Source of the DNA: Fibrobacter sp. UWB4
Lineage (GTDB): Bacteria; Fibrobacterota; Fibrobacteria; Fibrobacterales; Fibrobacteraceae
DNA length: 64,000 nucleotides
Direction of reading: 5' to 3'
NCBI RefSeq assembly: GCF_002210345.1
Contig: NZ_MWQI01000009.1
Location: 62,001 to 126,000 of the forward strand
Part shown: in pieces, positions 13,857 to 22,565 of the stretch
How positions within the stretch are numbered: the first letter of the stretch is position 1
How the letters are laid out: each line of letters begins with the position of its first letter
Made by a program: the position numbers and the translations under genes
Notes under the pieces: generated by a model
What the model was told of the DNA's origin: nothing
Seen by the model: the letters and a program-made list of their open reading frames with translations, nothing else
The model's database searches: none

Positions 13857-15164
13857 ATGAACGAGTTCCAATTCCGCCCTAGTTTTATTCAACTTCCTGC
13901 TTACCATTCTTTTGAGGGGTCTCTTTGCCTGCCCGGGTCAAAGAGCATCACGAATCGCGTTTTTTTGATTTCTGCGCTTGCCGAAGGTACGACGCACCTT
14001 AAAAATTTGCTTAAAAGCGATGATACCCGCTATATGGGGGAGGCGTTGCAGCGCCTGGGCGTGAAAATTGATTTTACGGACGATTTCAAGGATGCCGTTG
14101 TCGTAGGGCATGGTGGCCCGTTTGACGGCCCAAGTCCGTCTATTGAGCTTTTCCTCGGGAATGCGGGGACTGCAATGCGCTCCTTGACGGCGGCGCTCTC
14201 GCTTGGCTGGGGCAAGTTTATCTTGCGTGGCGAAGAACGCATGAGCGAACGCCCGATCCGCGACTTGGTCGATGCACTCCGTACGCTGGATGCTGATATC
14301 AAGTATCTGGAATCCGAAGGCTACCCGCCGGTCCGCATCAAGGCCGATGGCCTCAAGGGCGGCGATGTGAGTGTCCGCGGGAATATTTCGAGCCAGTACC
14401 TCACGGCGCTTCTGATTTGCGCCCCGTACTGCAAGTCTCCGCTCCATATCCATGTGGAAGGCGAATTGATTTCTGCGCCGTACATCGAACTCACGCTCGA
14501 CGTGATGAAGCGATTCGGTGTTGACGTGCGCCATGACGGTCTTACGGATTTCTACGTACCGCAGGGCTGCTACAAGTCCCCCGGTGAATTCTTTGTCGAA
14601 GGCGATGCAAGTTCTGCAAGCTATCCGCTTGCCGCTGCCGCAATTGCCAAGGGCAAGGTACGTGTGCTCGGTGTCGGTAAAGAGAGCCATCAGGGCGATG
14701 TCGGCTTTGCGAAGGTCCTCGAGAAGATGGGCGCAAAGATTGAAATCGGTCCGGACTGGATTGAATGCGATGGCCGCGGTTGTGAACTGAAGGGTCTCGA
14801 CATGAACCTGAACGATATCCCGGATGCGGCGATGACTGTTTCCGTGCTCGCGCTCTTTGCAAAGGGTACGACTACGATTCGTGGCATTGGCAGCTGGCGC
14901 GTGAAGGAAACGGACCGCATTGCGGCCATCTCAGCAGAACTGCAGAAAGTGGGCGCCCGCGTGATCGCCGACATGGATACGATTACGATCGAGCCGCCGG
15001 AACAGTTGCAGCCGGCAACGATCGAAACTTACAATGACCACCGCATGGCGATGTGCTTCAGTCTCGTTTCGCTCGGAGGTGTGCCCATGAAGATTCTTGA
15101 CCCTGCTTGCGTGAATAAGACTTATCCTCATTTCTTTGAAGATTTCGGAAGGCTCGCTCAATGA
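13857..15164 (+). CDS. aroA: 3-phosphoshikimate 1-carboxyvinyltransferase (EPSP synthase)
   Basis: A 435-residue cytoplasmic enzyme of the shikimate pathway. It joins phosphoenolpyruvate to shikimate-3-phosphate on the way to chorismate and aromatic amino acids. Signature elements are L-P-G-S-K-S-I-T-N-R near the start, G-N-A-G-T-A-M-R near residue 100, R-P-I-R-D-L-V-D-A-L near 128, then K-E-T-D-R and N-D-H-R-M-A-M near the end. The length is normal for the family. I take the ATG at 13857; an open frame runs further upstream but overlaps the divergent thioesterase gene. The stop overlaps the ATG of the solute-binding protein gene (ATGA at 15161), so the two are co-expressed. No other aro genes are nearby. 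Confidence 0.96.
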   Translation: MNEFQFRPSFIQLPAYHSFEGSLCLPGSKSITNRVFLISALAEGTTHLKNLLKSDDTRYMGEALQRLGVKIDFTDDFKDAVVVGHGGPFDGPSPSIELFLGNAGTAMRSLTAALSLGWGKFILRGEERMSERPIRDLVDALRTLDADIKYLESEGYPPVRIKADGLKGGDVSVRGNISSQYLTALLICAPYCKSPLHIHVEGELISAPYIELTLDVMKRFGVDVRHDGLTDFYVPQGCYKSPGEFFVEGDASSASYPLAAAAIAKGKVRVLGVGKESHQGDVGFAKVLEKMGAKIEIGPDWIECDGRGCELKGLDMNLNDIPDAAMTVSVLALFAKGTTTIRGIGSWRVKETDRIAAISAELQKVGARVIADMDTITIEPPEQLQPATIETYNDHRMAMCFSLVSLGGVPMKILDPACVNKTYPHFFEDFGRLAQ

Positions 15165-16753
15165 TAAATCTAGCCCAAAAGATAGTTGTCACAGGTTTTG
15201 CACGGCTTGCTTTATGCATCTGCCTTGTGCTTGGCGCCTTTGCTACTGAAGCCGCTGCTTCTGACACGCTGTCGATTTGGGTTATGGATAACGGCCTTGG
15301 ATCGAAGAACGCGATGATTCGTCTTGTGAAAAAGTTCTATCGCGAGACGGGGATTCCCGTAAAGCTGACGTCCTTGACCTGGGGCGAGGCTTTTAACAGG
15401 ATCGCGCAGACATTTGCGGATTCGAATGAGGTTGCCCCGGATGTCATTCAGCTGGGTTCAACGTGGGTCCCGCATTTTGCTGCGGCTGGGCATATTCGTC
15501 CGGTCGATTACCTGATGCCGCAAATTGATTCGGCAAGATTCTTGGGCGAGGGGCTTCGCAGTGCGCATATTTCGGGACGCCCCGAGATGTATGCCGTGCC
15601 GTGGTTTATCGATGTCCGCGGATTCTTTGTAAACGAGCGCCTTTGGCGGGAACTGGGCTTTGAAGATGCCGATATGGACTCGTACTCGCAGTTCTTGGGA
15701 GTGCTGAAAACGATCGCAAGTTCCGATTTGAAAAATGAATCTGGAGTCAAGGTGACTCCGTTTGCGCTCCCGGGCAAGGATGACTGGGCGGGGCAGCAGT
15801 GCATGGCGCCGTTTGTCTGGAGCCACGGAGGCGATTTTGTGGTGCCGTCGGGCAAGGGGTACCGCAGTGCGCTTCTAGATTCGAATACGCTTGTCGGTCT
15901 TGCGCTTTATGCGAAAATTATGGGCGATGCGCAAATGGCGCCTCATAGCTTGTTCGAAAACTCTTCGGATAATGCCGATGGCTTTGTGCGCTCGGAACGC
16001 GTGATCCACTATGGAACGTCGGAACTGATCAAGCAGCTGGAATATTCGGCAGAAGCCGGTGGCCTTGCTAATTCTGCAATCGCGAAAGACGGCATTAAGG
16101 TCCTGGAACTCCCTTCTGGACCGCATGGCAAATTCTCGTTCATGGGCGGGAGCCATCTGGCTCTTGGCAACAAGAAGGATACGTCCAAGTATGCCCTTGC
16201 CGAGCAGCTGCTTGCCTACATGCTCCGTGCAGACAACATCGATGCGTTCTCGCGTCAGGTTGGGTTCTTGCCTGCGGACAGGAGCATTCTCCACATCTGG
16301 AACCGCGACTCGCGCTATTCTAAGATTGTTGCTGGCCTGGAACATAGCCGCAGCTTCCCGAATATCCCGGAATGGGGCGAGGTCGAAAAGATCCTGATTG
16401 ACTTGTCGAATGGCATGGGAACTTTGTTTGTGAATACGAAGAACAAGAAACGCCGCAGTGCAATACTTGCCAAGATGGTTTGCGATGCTAATGCCAAAAT
16501 CAACAAGGTGCTGGATTTCCCGGATACTTTGGATGACTCGGAACGGATGCATTGGGCACAGCAGTTCTTCTTGTATGATTATAAGGAAATTTATCCGAAA
16601 AACTCTGCAAATATTATTGGACGGTATGAACTGCCTTCTGTTGACGAATTTAAGTACAAGCTGGTTTCTTCGAAGTATTTGCTCGCTATTCTGGGTGCAG
16701 GCGTTTTGTTGCTTTGCGTGATTGTGGTGTGCTATAGAAGAAGGAAAAAGTAG
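15161..16753 (+). CDS. Family 1-type extracellular solute-binding protein with C-terminal membrane anchor
   Basis: A 530-residue protein with an N-terminal signal peptide ending near A-T-E-A-A-A-S, then a bacterial family 1 solute-binding fold. It has D-V-I-Q-L-G-S-T-W-V-P near residue 92, P-W-F-I-D-V-R-G near 147, and F-S-F-M-G-G-S-H-L-A near 327. Such proteins capture sugars for ABC transporters. It is unusual in ending with a hydrophobic segment (about residues 505-523) followed by C-Y-R-R-R-K-K, so it is anchored in the inner membrane by its C-terminus. No permease or ATPase gene is adjacent. It overlaps aroA by 4 nt, and the peptidase gene follows after 9 nt. Transport or sensing roles are both possible. 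Confidence 0.85.
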   Translation: MINLAQKIVVTGFARLALCICLVLGAFATEAAASDTLSIWVMDNGLGSKNAMIRLVKKFYRETGIPVKLTSLTWGEAFNRIAQTFADSNEVAPDVIQLGSTWVPHFAAAGHIRPVDYLMPQIDSARFLGEGLRSAHISGRPEMYAVPWFIDVRGFFVNERLWRELGFEDADMDSYSQFLGVLKTIASSDLKNESGVKVTPFALPGKDDWAGQQCMAPFVWSHGGDFVVPSGKGYRSALLDSNTLVGLALYAKIMGDAQMAPHSLFENSSDNADGFVRSERVIHYGTSELIKQLEYSAEAGGLANSAIAKDGIKVLELPSGPHGKFSFMGGSHLALGNKKDTSKYALAEQLLAYMLRADNIDAFSRQVGFLPADRSILHIWNRDSRYSKIVAGLEHSRSFPNIPEWGEVEKILIDLSNGMGTLFVNTKNKKRRSAILAKMVCDANAKINKVLDFPDTLDDSERMHWAQQFFLYDYKEIYPKNSANIIGRYELPSVDEFKYKLVSSKYLLAILGAGVLLLCVIVVCYRRRKK

Positions 16754-16762
16754 TTCGCGATT

Positions 16763-18901
16763 ATGAATAAGTTGTTTAAAGCTGTATTGTTGCTGTTTCT
16801 TGTAGCACCTGTTTTTGCGCACGTGAATGTCGCTCCGTATAAAAGCTACGTCGATTCGCTTTTGCCGGGGACGACCTTTGGAATGTCTGTCCGTTCTGTT
16901 AAAATGGGCAAAGAAATAGGGAATGTGAATGGTAATGAGTTCTTCACTCCGGCAAGTACGCTCAAGACCTTGACGACGGCAGCCGCTATCCATTTTTTGC
17001 CGCTGGACTATGAACCCAAAACAGAAGTTACTGTTCTTGGCGATATTGAAAAGAATACGCTTACGGGTTCCCTTAAAATTCGTGGCGAAGGCGATCCGAA
17101 CTTTTCGGCGAGATATTACGATGATCCGTTTTACATGCTGAATGCGATGGTGGATTCCGTGCGTGCGATGGGAATCGATACCATTGTCGGTCGAATTGAT
17201 CTGGACACGAGCTATTATACGGGACCGTGGAAAGCCGAAAACTGGCGCCGGAATTTTTATGATTCCTGGTATGGTGCCGAAATCGGCCCGCTTGGATTCA
17301 ACGATAACTGTGTGACGATCCGTTTTTGGCCGGGATATTTTCGCGGTGACACGGCAGTCGTGTCGATACAGCCCGATGTCGGATACGTTAAAGTTATCAA
17401 TAACTTGAAGACGGTGAAGGGGCATAAGAAAAAGTGGGTCTATGGAATCGACCCTGTAAAGTCCGTGATTACCCTTGGCGGAACGATTGGCGAAGATGTC
17501 GATTCTGCAAGCATGGTGCTTCCGATTCGCAATCCGATTGGATACTTTAGGGCCGCTTTCATGTATGCGCTCAAGAATCGCGGGATCGTATTTAAAGAAA
17601 GCAATTCTGTCGCATCAGAAACGGAACTCGGGAAGTTCTCGTTCTCGGCGGCGCCACTGCTGAGCTTTCTCGATGAAATCAATCAGCGTAGCCAGAATTT
17701 GCATGCCGAAACGCTTTTGAGAAATCTTGGTGCGCAGATTTCAGGCGAGGGCAGTGTTGAAGGTGGCCGTAAGGCCGAACGCAAGTTCCTTTTGGAGATG
17801 AACCTCAATCCGACAGATTTCGATGTCTGGGATGGCAGCGGCCTTTCTCCCGAGAACAAGGTGAAGCCCTCTACGGTTACGAAAATGCTTGCGAAGATGG
17901 CGCGACATCCGAATGGCGAATATTACATCAATAGTTTTGCAAGTCCCGGCGTTGGCTCTGGTGCTAAGCGCATGATGAATTTGGAAGCTCCGTGGCTTAC
18001 GCGGTTCAAGACGGGCTACATTGCAGAAGTCCATGCGCTGGTGGGCTATATCTATACGATGGATGGCGACACGCTGACGGCGGCGATGTATTTGAATGGC
18101 ACGAATACCAATCCGGACTGCAAGAGCAAGGATGTTCTTGATACGCTTTGGATGCGCCTTATTGGCTACACGAACAACAATTACAACTCTCTTTTGAAGA
18201 TGAAGACGCTGTGGCTCGATGCTCAGGGCGTTTCCGGCCTCAACAAGCGCTTGGACCACTTCTCGAAAATGCTCTTGGGAACGCCTTATAAGCTTGGCCC
18301 GATGGGCGAAGGCCATTTGGACCCGGTTGAAGATAAACCGTTAGTTTATCTAGACTCCGTGGATTGCGTGACGTACCTGGAGCAAGTTGTCGCGCTTGCG
18401 ATGTCGAAAAGCGAAAAGTCTCTGTATCGTCAGTTGCAGCGGCTTCGCTACAAGGGCGGCAAGGTAAGCTACCTTACACGAAAGCATTACCTGCTTGACG
18501 ATTGGGTCGGCGAAGGCAAGTATGCGAAAGTCATCCCGATGGAAGGCGAAGTTTCTGTGACACGCACGATGCCCAAGAAGGAGTTCTTCAAGAATCACAA
18601 CGTCAAATACACGGGCAAGGAGACACCGGTCAAGGTCCGCTATGTGCCACTGGAAAAGGCTGTTGAAATGGCGAATAAGACGTACAAGGGCGCGATGAAG
18701 GTCCTTGGAATGGGAATTGTCGGATCGTCAGAAAATATTGACCTCACGCACACGGGATTTGTAATTTATTATCCGGGGCAAAAGCCGGTGCTGCGCCACG
18801 CCTCATCGCAAAAGAAACAGGTTCTGGAAGTTCCGCTTGCAGAATACTTGCAGACCCGCAAAGTGCCTGGTGTTACCTTCTTCAAGTTTATACAGCATTA
18901 G
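16763..18901 (+). CDS. dacB: PBP4-type D-Ala-D-Ala carboxypeptidase fused to DUF1460 domain
   Basis: A 712-residue exported protein (signal peptide about residues 1-19). Residues about 25-480 are a peptidase S13 (DacB/PBP4) domain with the full penicillin-binding triad: S65-T-L-K68, S310-Q-N312 and K416-T-G418. It would cut or remodel peptidoglycan cross-links in the periplasm. Residues about 490-712 match DUF1460, an N-acetylmuramoyl-L-alanine-amidase-like NlpC/P60-related family, with L-G-T-P-Y-K-L-G-P and the probable active-site stretch D-C-V-T-Y-L-E. The fusion would place two peptidoglycan hydrolase activities on one chain. It follows the solute-binding protein gene by 9 nt, so it probably shares that operon. 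Confidence 0.88.
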   Translation: MNKLFKAVLLLFLVAPVFAHVNVAPYKSYVDSLLPGTTFGMSVRSVKMGKEIGNVNGNEFFTPASTLKTLTTAAAIHFLPLDYEPKTEVTVLGDIEKNTLTGSLKIRGEGDPNFSARYYDDPFYMLNAMVDSVRAMGIDTIVGRIDLDTSYYTGPWKAENWRRNFYDSWYGAEIGPLGFNDNCVTIRFWPGYFRGDTAVVSIQPDVGYVKVINNLKTVKGHKKKWVYGIDPVKSVITLGGTIGEDVDSASMVLPIRNPIGYFRAAFMYALKNRGIVFKESNSVASETELGKFSFSAAPLLSFLDEINQRSQNLHAETLLRNLGAQISGEGSVEGGRKAERKFLLEMNLNPTDFDVWDGSGLSPENKVKPSTVTKMLAKMARHPNGEYYINSFASPGVGSGAKRMMNLEAPWLTRFKTGYIAEVHALVGYIYTMDGDTLTAAMYLNGTNTNPDCKSKDVLDTLWMRLIGYTNNNYNSLLKMKTLWLDAQGVSGLNKRLDHFSKMLLGTPYKLGPMGEGHLDPVEDKPLVYLDSVDCVTYLEQVVALAMSKSEKSLYRQLQRLRYKGGKVSYLTRKHYLLDDWVGEGKYAKVIPMEGEVSVTRTMPKKEFFKNHNVKYTGKETPVKVRYVPLEKAVEMANKTYKGAMKVLGMGIVGSSENIDLTHTGFVIYYPGQKPVLRHASSQKKQVLEVPLAEYLQTRKVPGVTFFKFIQH

Positions 18902-18924
18902 TTTGAATTGCGGACAAAGATATT

Positions 18925-19010
18925 CTAGTTAAGAGTTCTGAGTTACTAGTTACTAGAACGCCATAATATGTAAATCTCTAGTAACTCTTAACTAGTATCT
19001 AGTAACTGCA
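18925..19010. repeat. CTAGTAACTA-type intergenic repeat tract
   Basis: Repeated units of AGTTACTAGTTACTAG and CTAGTAACTCTTAACTAG lie between two convergent genes. Both strands show the same words, so the tract can fold on itself. Similar tracts occur at 25262-25320 and 39237-39268. No gene is present. Confidence 0.75.
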
Positions 19011-19020
19011 CCGAAGGTGT

Positions 19021-19455
19021 CTACAGCAGAGAATCTAGTGCGACGATGGCGACAAGGCTGTGCTCGGTATCGCTGGATTCGAAAATTGTCCATGCGTCGG
19101 GCGCCCACCCGTAGGCGTTTGTCGTGAGTTCGTTGCCCATCGCAATTTCGGCTGCTTCGACTTCTTCCCATTTGATTTTCCCGGCGGGCGCCTTGTAGTA
19201 GCGCAGCATACCAATCGCGTCCATCATTTCGGGATAGTTGTCCACAAGTTCGTAAACACAGTCCTTGTAGCTCTTGCCGCTCACGCGCACGACTTCAAAG
19301 GTCCTGTTGTCCTGAAGGAACTTGGAAAGGTCATCACGGTGCATTTCGATTTTGGCGCCTTCGCCGAAAAATGTTGAAAGTTCGCGGAAAACGTCCGAAT
19401 CCTCTTCGAGAAGCGGCGCGAGCCTCTTGATTTGCGATGTAATTTCTTCTGGCAT
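19021..19455 (-). CDS. Hypothetical acidic cytoplasmic protein
   Basis: A 144-residue protein counted from the ATG at 19455. The frame is open further upstream, but the extra part runs into a dispersed repeat and the N-terminus M-P-E-E-I-T-S-Q is a natural start. There is no signal peptide or membrane segment. The sequence is acidic and rich in helix-forming residues, with a conserved-looking A-Y-G-W-A-P-D-A-W-T-I-F near the C-terminus. I do not recognise a family. A TACTTTTT box lies 4 nt before the ATG with no Shine-Dalgarno, so the message may be leaderless. It is convergent with the S13 peptidase gene and divergent from purA. Confidence 0.6.
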   Translation of the reverse strand: MPEEITSQIKRLAPLLEEDSDVFRELSTFFGEGAKIEMHRDDLSKFLQDNRTFEVVRVSGKSYKDCVYELVDNYPEMMDAIGMLRYYKAPAGKIKWEEVEAAEIAMGNELTTNAYGWAPDAWTIFESSDTEHSLVAIVALDSLL

Positions 19456-19518
19456 ATGTAAAAAGTAGTAAGACTCTAGCGTCGGCCAAGGTATTTTCTT
19501 CGCAGTAGCGCGCAAAAC

Positions 19519-19602
19519 GAGTGTTGCGACGGGCTGCTTGCAGACCGGCATAACCGAGTGAAGCCGCTGACGCCGTAGGCGTCAACTCCGAGCTGGGGCC
19601 CC
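19519..19602. repeat. GTTGCGAC...CATAACCGAG...GAGCTGGGGC hairpin repeat, copy 1
   Basis: This tract shares a framework (GTTGCGAC, CATAACCGAG, a final CTGGGGC/TTGGGGC) with 50656-50713, while the parts between are different hairpins. Here GACGCC-GTA-GGCGTC forms a perfect stem at 19569-19583. It lies in the gap between the 19455 gene and purA. Confidence 0.65.
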
Positions 19603-19670
19603 TCCCGCATAATAGACCTTTTTTTTGCGTTTTTATAGCGAAGCTCTTTTTTCCTAAAAAACATACTTAC

Positions 19671-19678
19671 TATCTTTA
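19671..19678 (+). promoter_or_regulatory. TATCTTTA promoter box of the purA operon
   Basis: TATCTTTA fits the TAnnTTT core seen before other genes here. It would give a leader of about 70 nt that ends in AAGGAA before the purA ATG. Confidence 0.4.
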
Positions 19679-19751
19679 TGGCGAAAAAGGGCTCCAGGGA
19701 GGTACCTTGGGGCAACCGTTTCGATTGTCAAAGAATTAAAACGAAGGAATT

Positions 19752-21035
19752 ATGGCAAATCGTGTTGTTATCGGCTCCCAGTGGGGCGACGAAGGAAAAG
19801 CCAAGGTTGTAGATTTCTTAACGCTCGATGCAGATATTATCGTGCGTTTCCAGGGCGGCGCTAACGCCGGTCACACTGTGGAAGTTGGCGACAAGAAGTT
19901 CGTCTTCCACCTTATTCCCTCGGGCATTATGCACCCGGACAAGATTTGCGTCATCGGTAACGGCGTCGTGCTCGATCCGATCCAGACTCTGAACGAAATT
20001 GCGGACCTCCACACGAAGGGCATCAACCCGGAAGGCCGTCTGTTCATCGCTAACAACGCACACGTCGTGCTCCCGTACCATTCCACCTTGGACAAGGCCA
20101 AGGAAAAGAAGGCCGGCAAGGCTGCTATCGGTACTACGGGGCGCGGTATCGGTCCGTGCTATAGCGACAAGGTGAACCGCATTGGTGTGCGCGTGGGTGA
20201 CCTCATGGACGAACGCGAACTCCGTCCGCGTGTCGAAGCCATGGCCAAGGTTCACAACGAAGAATTCAAGGTGATGTACGACGTTCCTGAAATCGATCCG
20301 GAAGTGGTCATCAAGGACTACCTCGAACTCGGTCAGAAGATCAAGCCGTTCGTCGCCGACGTGAGCGAAATGCTCTACAAGGCAGTCAAGGAAGGCAAGC
20401 GCCTCGTGTTCGAAGGTGCTCAGGGCACTATCCTCGACGTGGACCAGGGAACCTACCCGTTCGTGACCTCCAGCAACACGGTTGCCGGTTACGCAAGCTG
20501 CGGTGCAGGCATTGGCCCCACGGCTATCGACCAGGTTGTCGGTGTCGTCAAGGCTTACACGACCCGCGTGGGTAACGGTCCGTTCCCGACCGAACTTTTG
20601 GACGAAACGGGCGACACGCTCCGCAAGATCGGTAACGAATACGGTGCAACGACTGGTCGTAACCGCCGCTGCGGTTGGTTCGACGCTCCGGTGGTCCGCA
20701 AGGCTGCCGTGGTGAACGGTCTCACGCACCTCGCTATCACCAAGCTCGACGTGCTCGATACCTTCGACACGATCAAGATCTGCACTCACTACGAATGCGA
20801 TGGCGAAAAGATCGAAAACTTCCCGAACCAGCTTTCCAAGGTCGGACGTTGTGTGCCGGTTTACGAAGAAATGCCGGGCTGGAAGTGCGATACCACCAAG
20901 TGCCGCAAGCTCGAAGAGTTGCCGGCTAACGCTCGCAAGTATCTCGACCGCATGGCCGAACTTGTTGGCGTGAAGATCGGTATGATCTCTATCGGTGCCA
21001 AGCGCGACCAGAGTATCATCGTTGATCTGGACTAA
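19752..21035 (+). CDS. purA: Adenylosuccinate synthetase
   Basis: A 427-residue cytoplasmic enzyme that makes adenylosuccinate from IMP, aspartate and GTP in AMP synthesis. The N-terminal P-loop is G-S-Q-W-G-D-E-G-K-A-K-V-V-D, followed by G-G-A-N-A-G-H-T-V. Later come G-T-T-G-R-G-I-G-P, F-E-G-A-Q-G-T-I-L-D-V-D, T-T-R-V-G-N-G-P-F-P-T and T-G-R-N-R-R-C-G-W-F-D, all family hallmarks. The Ala after G-D-E-G-K, where Gly is most common, is a mild variant. The start has an AAGGAA ribosome site. It heads a probable operon with the Crp-like regulator 22 nt downstream. Codon use is strongly biased, as expected for a highly expressed gene. Confidence 0.97.
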   Translation: MANRVVIGSQWGDEGKAKVVDFLTLDADIIVRFQGGANAGHTVEVGDKKFVFHLIPSGIMHPDKICVIGNGVVLDPIQTLNEIADLHTKGINPEGRLFIANNAHVVLPYHSTLDKAKEKKAGKAAIGTTGRGIGPCYSDKVNRIGVRVGDLMDERELRPRVEAMAKVHNEEFKVMYDVPEIDPEVVIKDYLELGQKIKPFVADVSEMLYKAVKEGKRLVFEGAQGTILDVDQGTYPFVTSSNTVAGYASCGAGIGPTAIDQVVGVVKAYTTRVGNGPFPTELLDETGDTLRKIGNEYGATTGRNRRCGWFDAPVVRKAAVVNGLTHLAITKLDVLDTFDTIKICTHYECDGEKIENFPNQLSKVGRCVPVYEEMPGWKCDTTKCRKLEELPANARKYLDRMAELVGVKIGMISIGAKRDQSIIVDLD

Positions 21036-21057
21036 ATAAAGAAAAGGGGAAGATAAA

Positions 21058-21768
21058 ATGGAAACATCCACAGTCGATTTGTTGAAGGGCGTTGAACTCT
21101 TCTCGGAATTAAACGAAGAACAGTTGGGGATGATTGCTAATCTGGTGATCGTCAAGAACTACAATCGTGATGAGACTGTGGTCCTGGAAGGAGACGATTC
21201 TGTACAGGCTTTGTACTTAATCGCTTCTGGATCCGTGCAGGTCTATATGACTGGCATCGATGGTCGTGAAACCATTTTGTCTTTCCTTGAACGCGGGGAC
21301 TTTTTCGGGGAAATGTCGCTGATTGACGGCGAACCCCGATCCGCCTCCGTCCGTACGGTGACCGACGCGAAGTTGCTCGTCATCCACCGTGAATCGTTCC
21401 TCAGCCTCATCCGCAAGACTCCTGAAATTGCAATGGCTCTCATGAGCGAACTTTGCAAGAGGCTCCGCAAGGCGAATAAGCAGATTGGTTCCTTGTCTAC
21501 AATGTCTGTGTCTGGCCGAGTGGCGGGAACGCTTTTGAATTTGATGCAAGAACGTGGTGTTCGTATCCATACAGACAACGGAAACATGGTGACTGTTATT
21601 CACAATCGCCCGACGCAGCAGCAGCTTGCCGATATGTCTGGAACGACCCGCGAAACGGTGAGCCGTATTTGTTCCATGCTGGTGAGAGCGAATGCTATTG
21701 CGATGACCGGCAAGGATATCGTCATTTTTGACGAAGATGCGCTCCAAGAAAAAGCTACTAAGGGCTAA
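21058..21768 (+). CDS. Crp/Fnr family transcriptional regulator
   Basis: A 236-residue protein. Residues about 10-125 form a cyclic-nucleotide-binding-type beta roll, with G-S-V-Q-V-Y-M and F-F-G-E-M-S-L-I-D-G-E-P-R-S-A-S-V near residues 78-98; the latter contains the phosphate-binding-cassette pattern G-E-x-S-x(n)-R-S-A. Residues about 150-225 are an HTH_Crp domain with R-P-T-Q-Q-Q-L-A-D-M-S-G-T-T-R-E-T-V-S-R. There is no Fnr-like N-terminal cysteine cluster, so small-molecule or cyclic-nucleotide sensing is more likely than oxygen sensing by an Fe-S cluster. It lies 22 nt after purA and 15 nt before the PASTA gene. Its targets are unknown. Confidence 0.92.
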   Translation: METSTVDLLKGVELFSELNEEQLGMIANLVIVKNYNRDETVVLEGDDSVQALYLIASGSVQVYMTGIDGRETILSFLERGDFFGEMSLIDGEPRSASVRTVTDAKLLVIHRESFLSLIRKTPEIAMALMSELCKRLRKANKQIGSLSTMSVSGRVAGTLLNLMQERGVRIHTDNGNMVTVIHNRPTQQQLADMSGTTRETVSRICSMLVRANAIAMTGKDIVIFDEDALQEKATKG

Positions 21769-21783
21769 ACCCAAGAATTTGTT

Positions 21784-22545
21784 ATGAATAAAATAAAGTC
21801 GCTTTGGAACAAGGTTAGACAGACCGCCATTTTCAAGGCTTTCGTCATTTGGATTGTTGTTGTAATTGCGCTTGTCTTTATGGTCGATAAGCTTTTGATG
21901 CCTGCATTTGCAGGGGCTTTCGCCAGTACGGGCAAGGTGCCGAATCTCGAAGGCATGACGGAAAAGGCTGCGGAAGCGGCTTTGACTGAGGCTGGTTTTA
22001 AGGTCGAATGGGTCAGCGAAGGCCGCTACAGCTCCCAGGTGCCTGCGGGCATGGTGCTTGTGCAGATGCCGAAGGCTGGACGCACGGCAAAGATTGGCCG
22101 CACGGTGAGACTCACGAAGAGCCTTGGACTGCGCAAGGTTGTTATCCCGGATTTGCGCGGCAAGAGCCAAAAGCAGGCTGATATTTCGCTTGCCCGTGCA
22201 GGACTTGTCAACGGAGGCACGGTCCAGGGCGCTCACCAGAGCATCCCGCGTGGTGCCGTGATCCGTACCATCCCGCTTGCAGGGGATACGGTCCGTGTTG
22301 GCGATACGGTGAAGGTCGTGATTTCGGCTGGCGCTACGACCGGTAGAATTCTGCTCCCCAATTTTGAAGGCATCCTGATGGACGAAGTTTATCCGCAAAT
22401 GGATAAGCTTGGTTTCAAGGTGGGTTCCATTAAGCGTCAGAAGAGTGAAGATGGCGCTCGTCCTGGTTCTGTTATCGAGACGTCTCCGAAGTACGGCGAC
22501 TATCTGAAACCGGGTTCGCGCGTAAACTTTATTATTGCTGACTAG
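21784..22545 (+). CDS. Membrane-anchored protein with three PASTA domains
   Basis: A 253-residue protein with one N-terminal membrane segment (about residues 16-42) and three PASTA repeats outside the membrane (about 56-120, 121-186, 187-253). Each repeat has the pattern V/L-P-D/N-L/F-x-G, then A/D-x6-L-x-x-A/L-G and a closing V-x-V/F-x-I/K. PASTA domains bind peptidoglycan or beta-lactam-like ligands and are usually attached to kinases or penicillin-binding proteins; here they stand alone. The gene sits between the Crp-like regulator and two envelope lipoprotein genes, which suits a cell-wall or division role. That role is inferred. Confidence 0.9.
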   Translation: MNKIKSLWNKVRQTAIFKAFVIWIVVVIALVFMVDKLLMPAFAGAFASTGKVPNLEGMTEKAAEAALTEAGFKVEWVSEGRYSSQVPAGMVLVQMPKAGRTAKIGRTVRLTKSLGLRKVVIPDLRGKSQKQADISLARAGLVNGGTVQGAHQSIPRGAVIRTIPLAGDTVRVGDTVKVVISAGATTGRILLPNFEGILMDEVYPQMDKLGFKVGSIKRQKSEDGARPGSVIETSPKYGDYLKPGSRVNFIIAD

Positions 22546-22565
22546 AACTGTTTCGGGAGCTTTTG

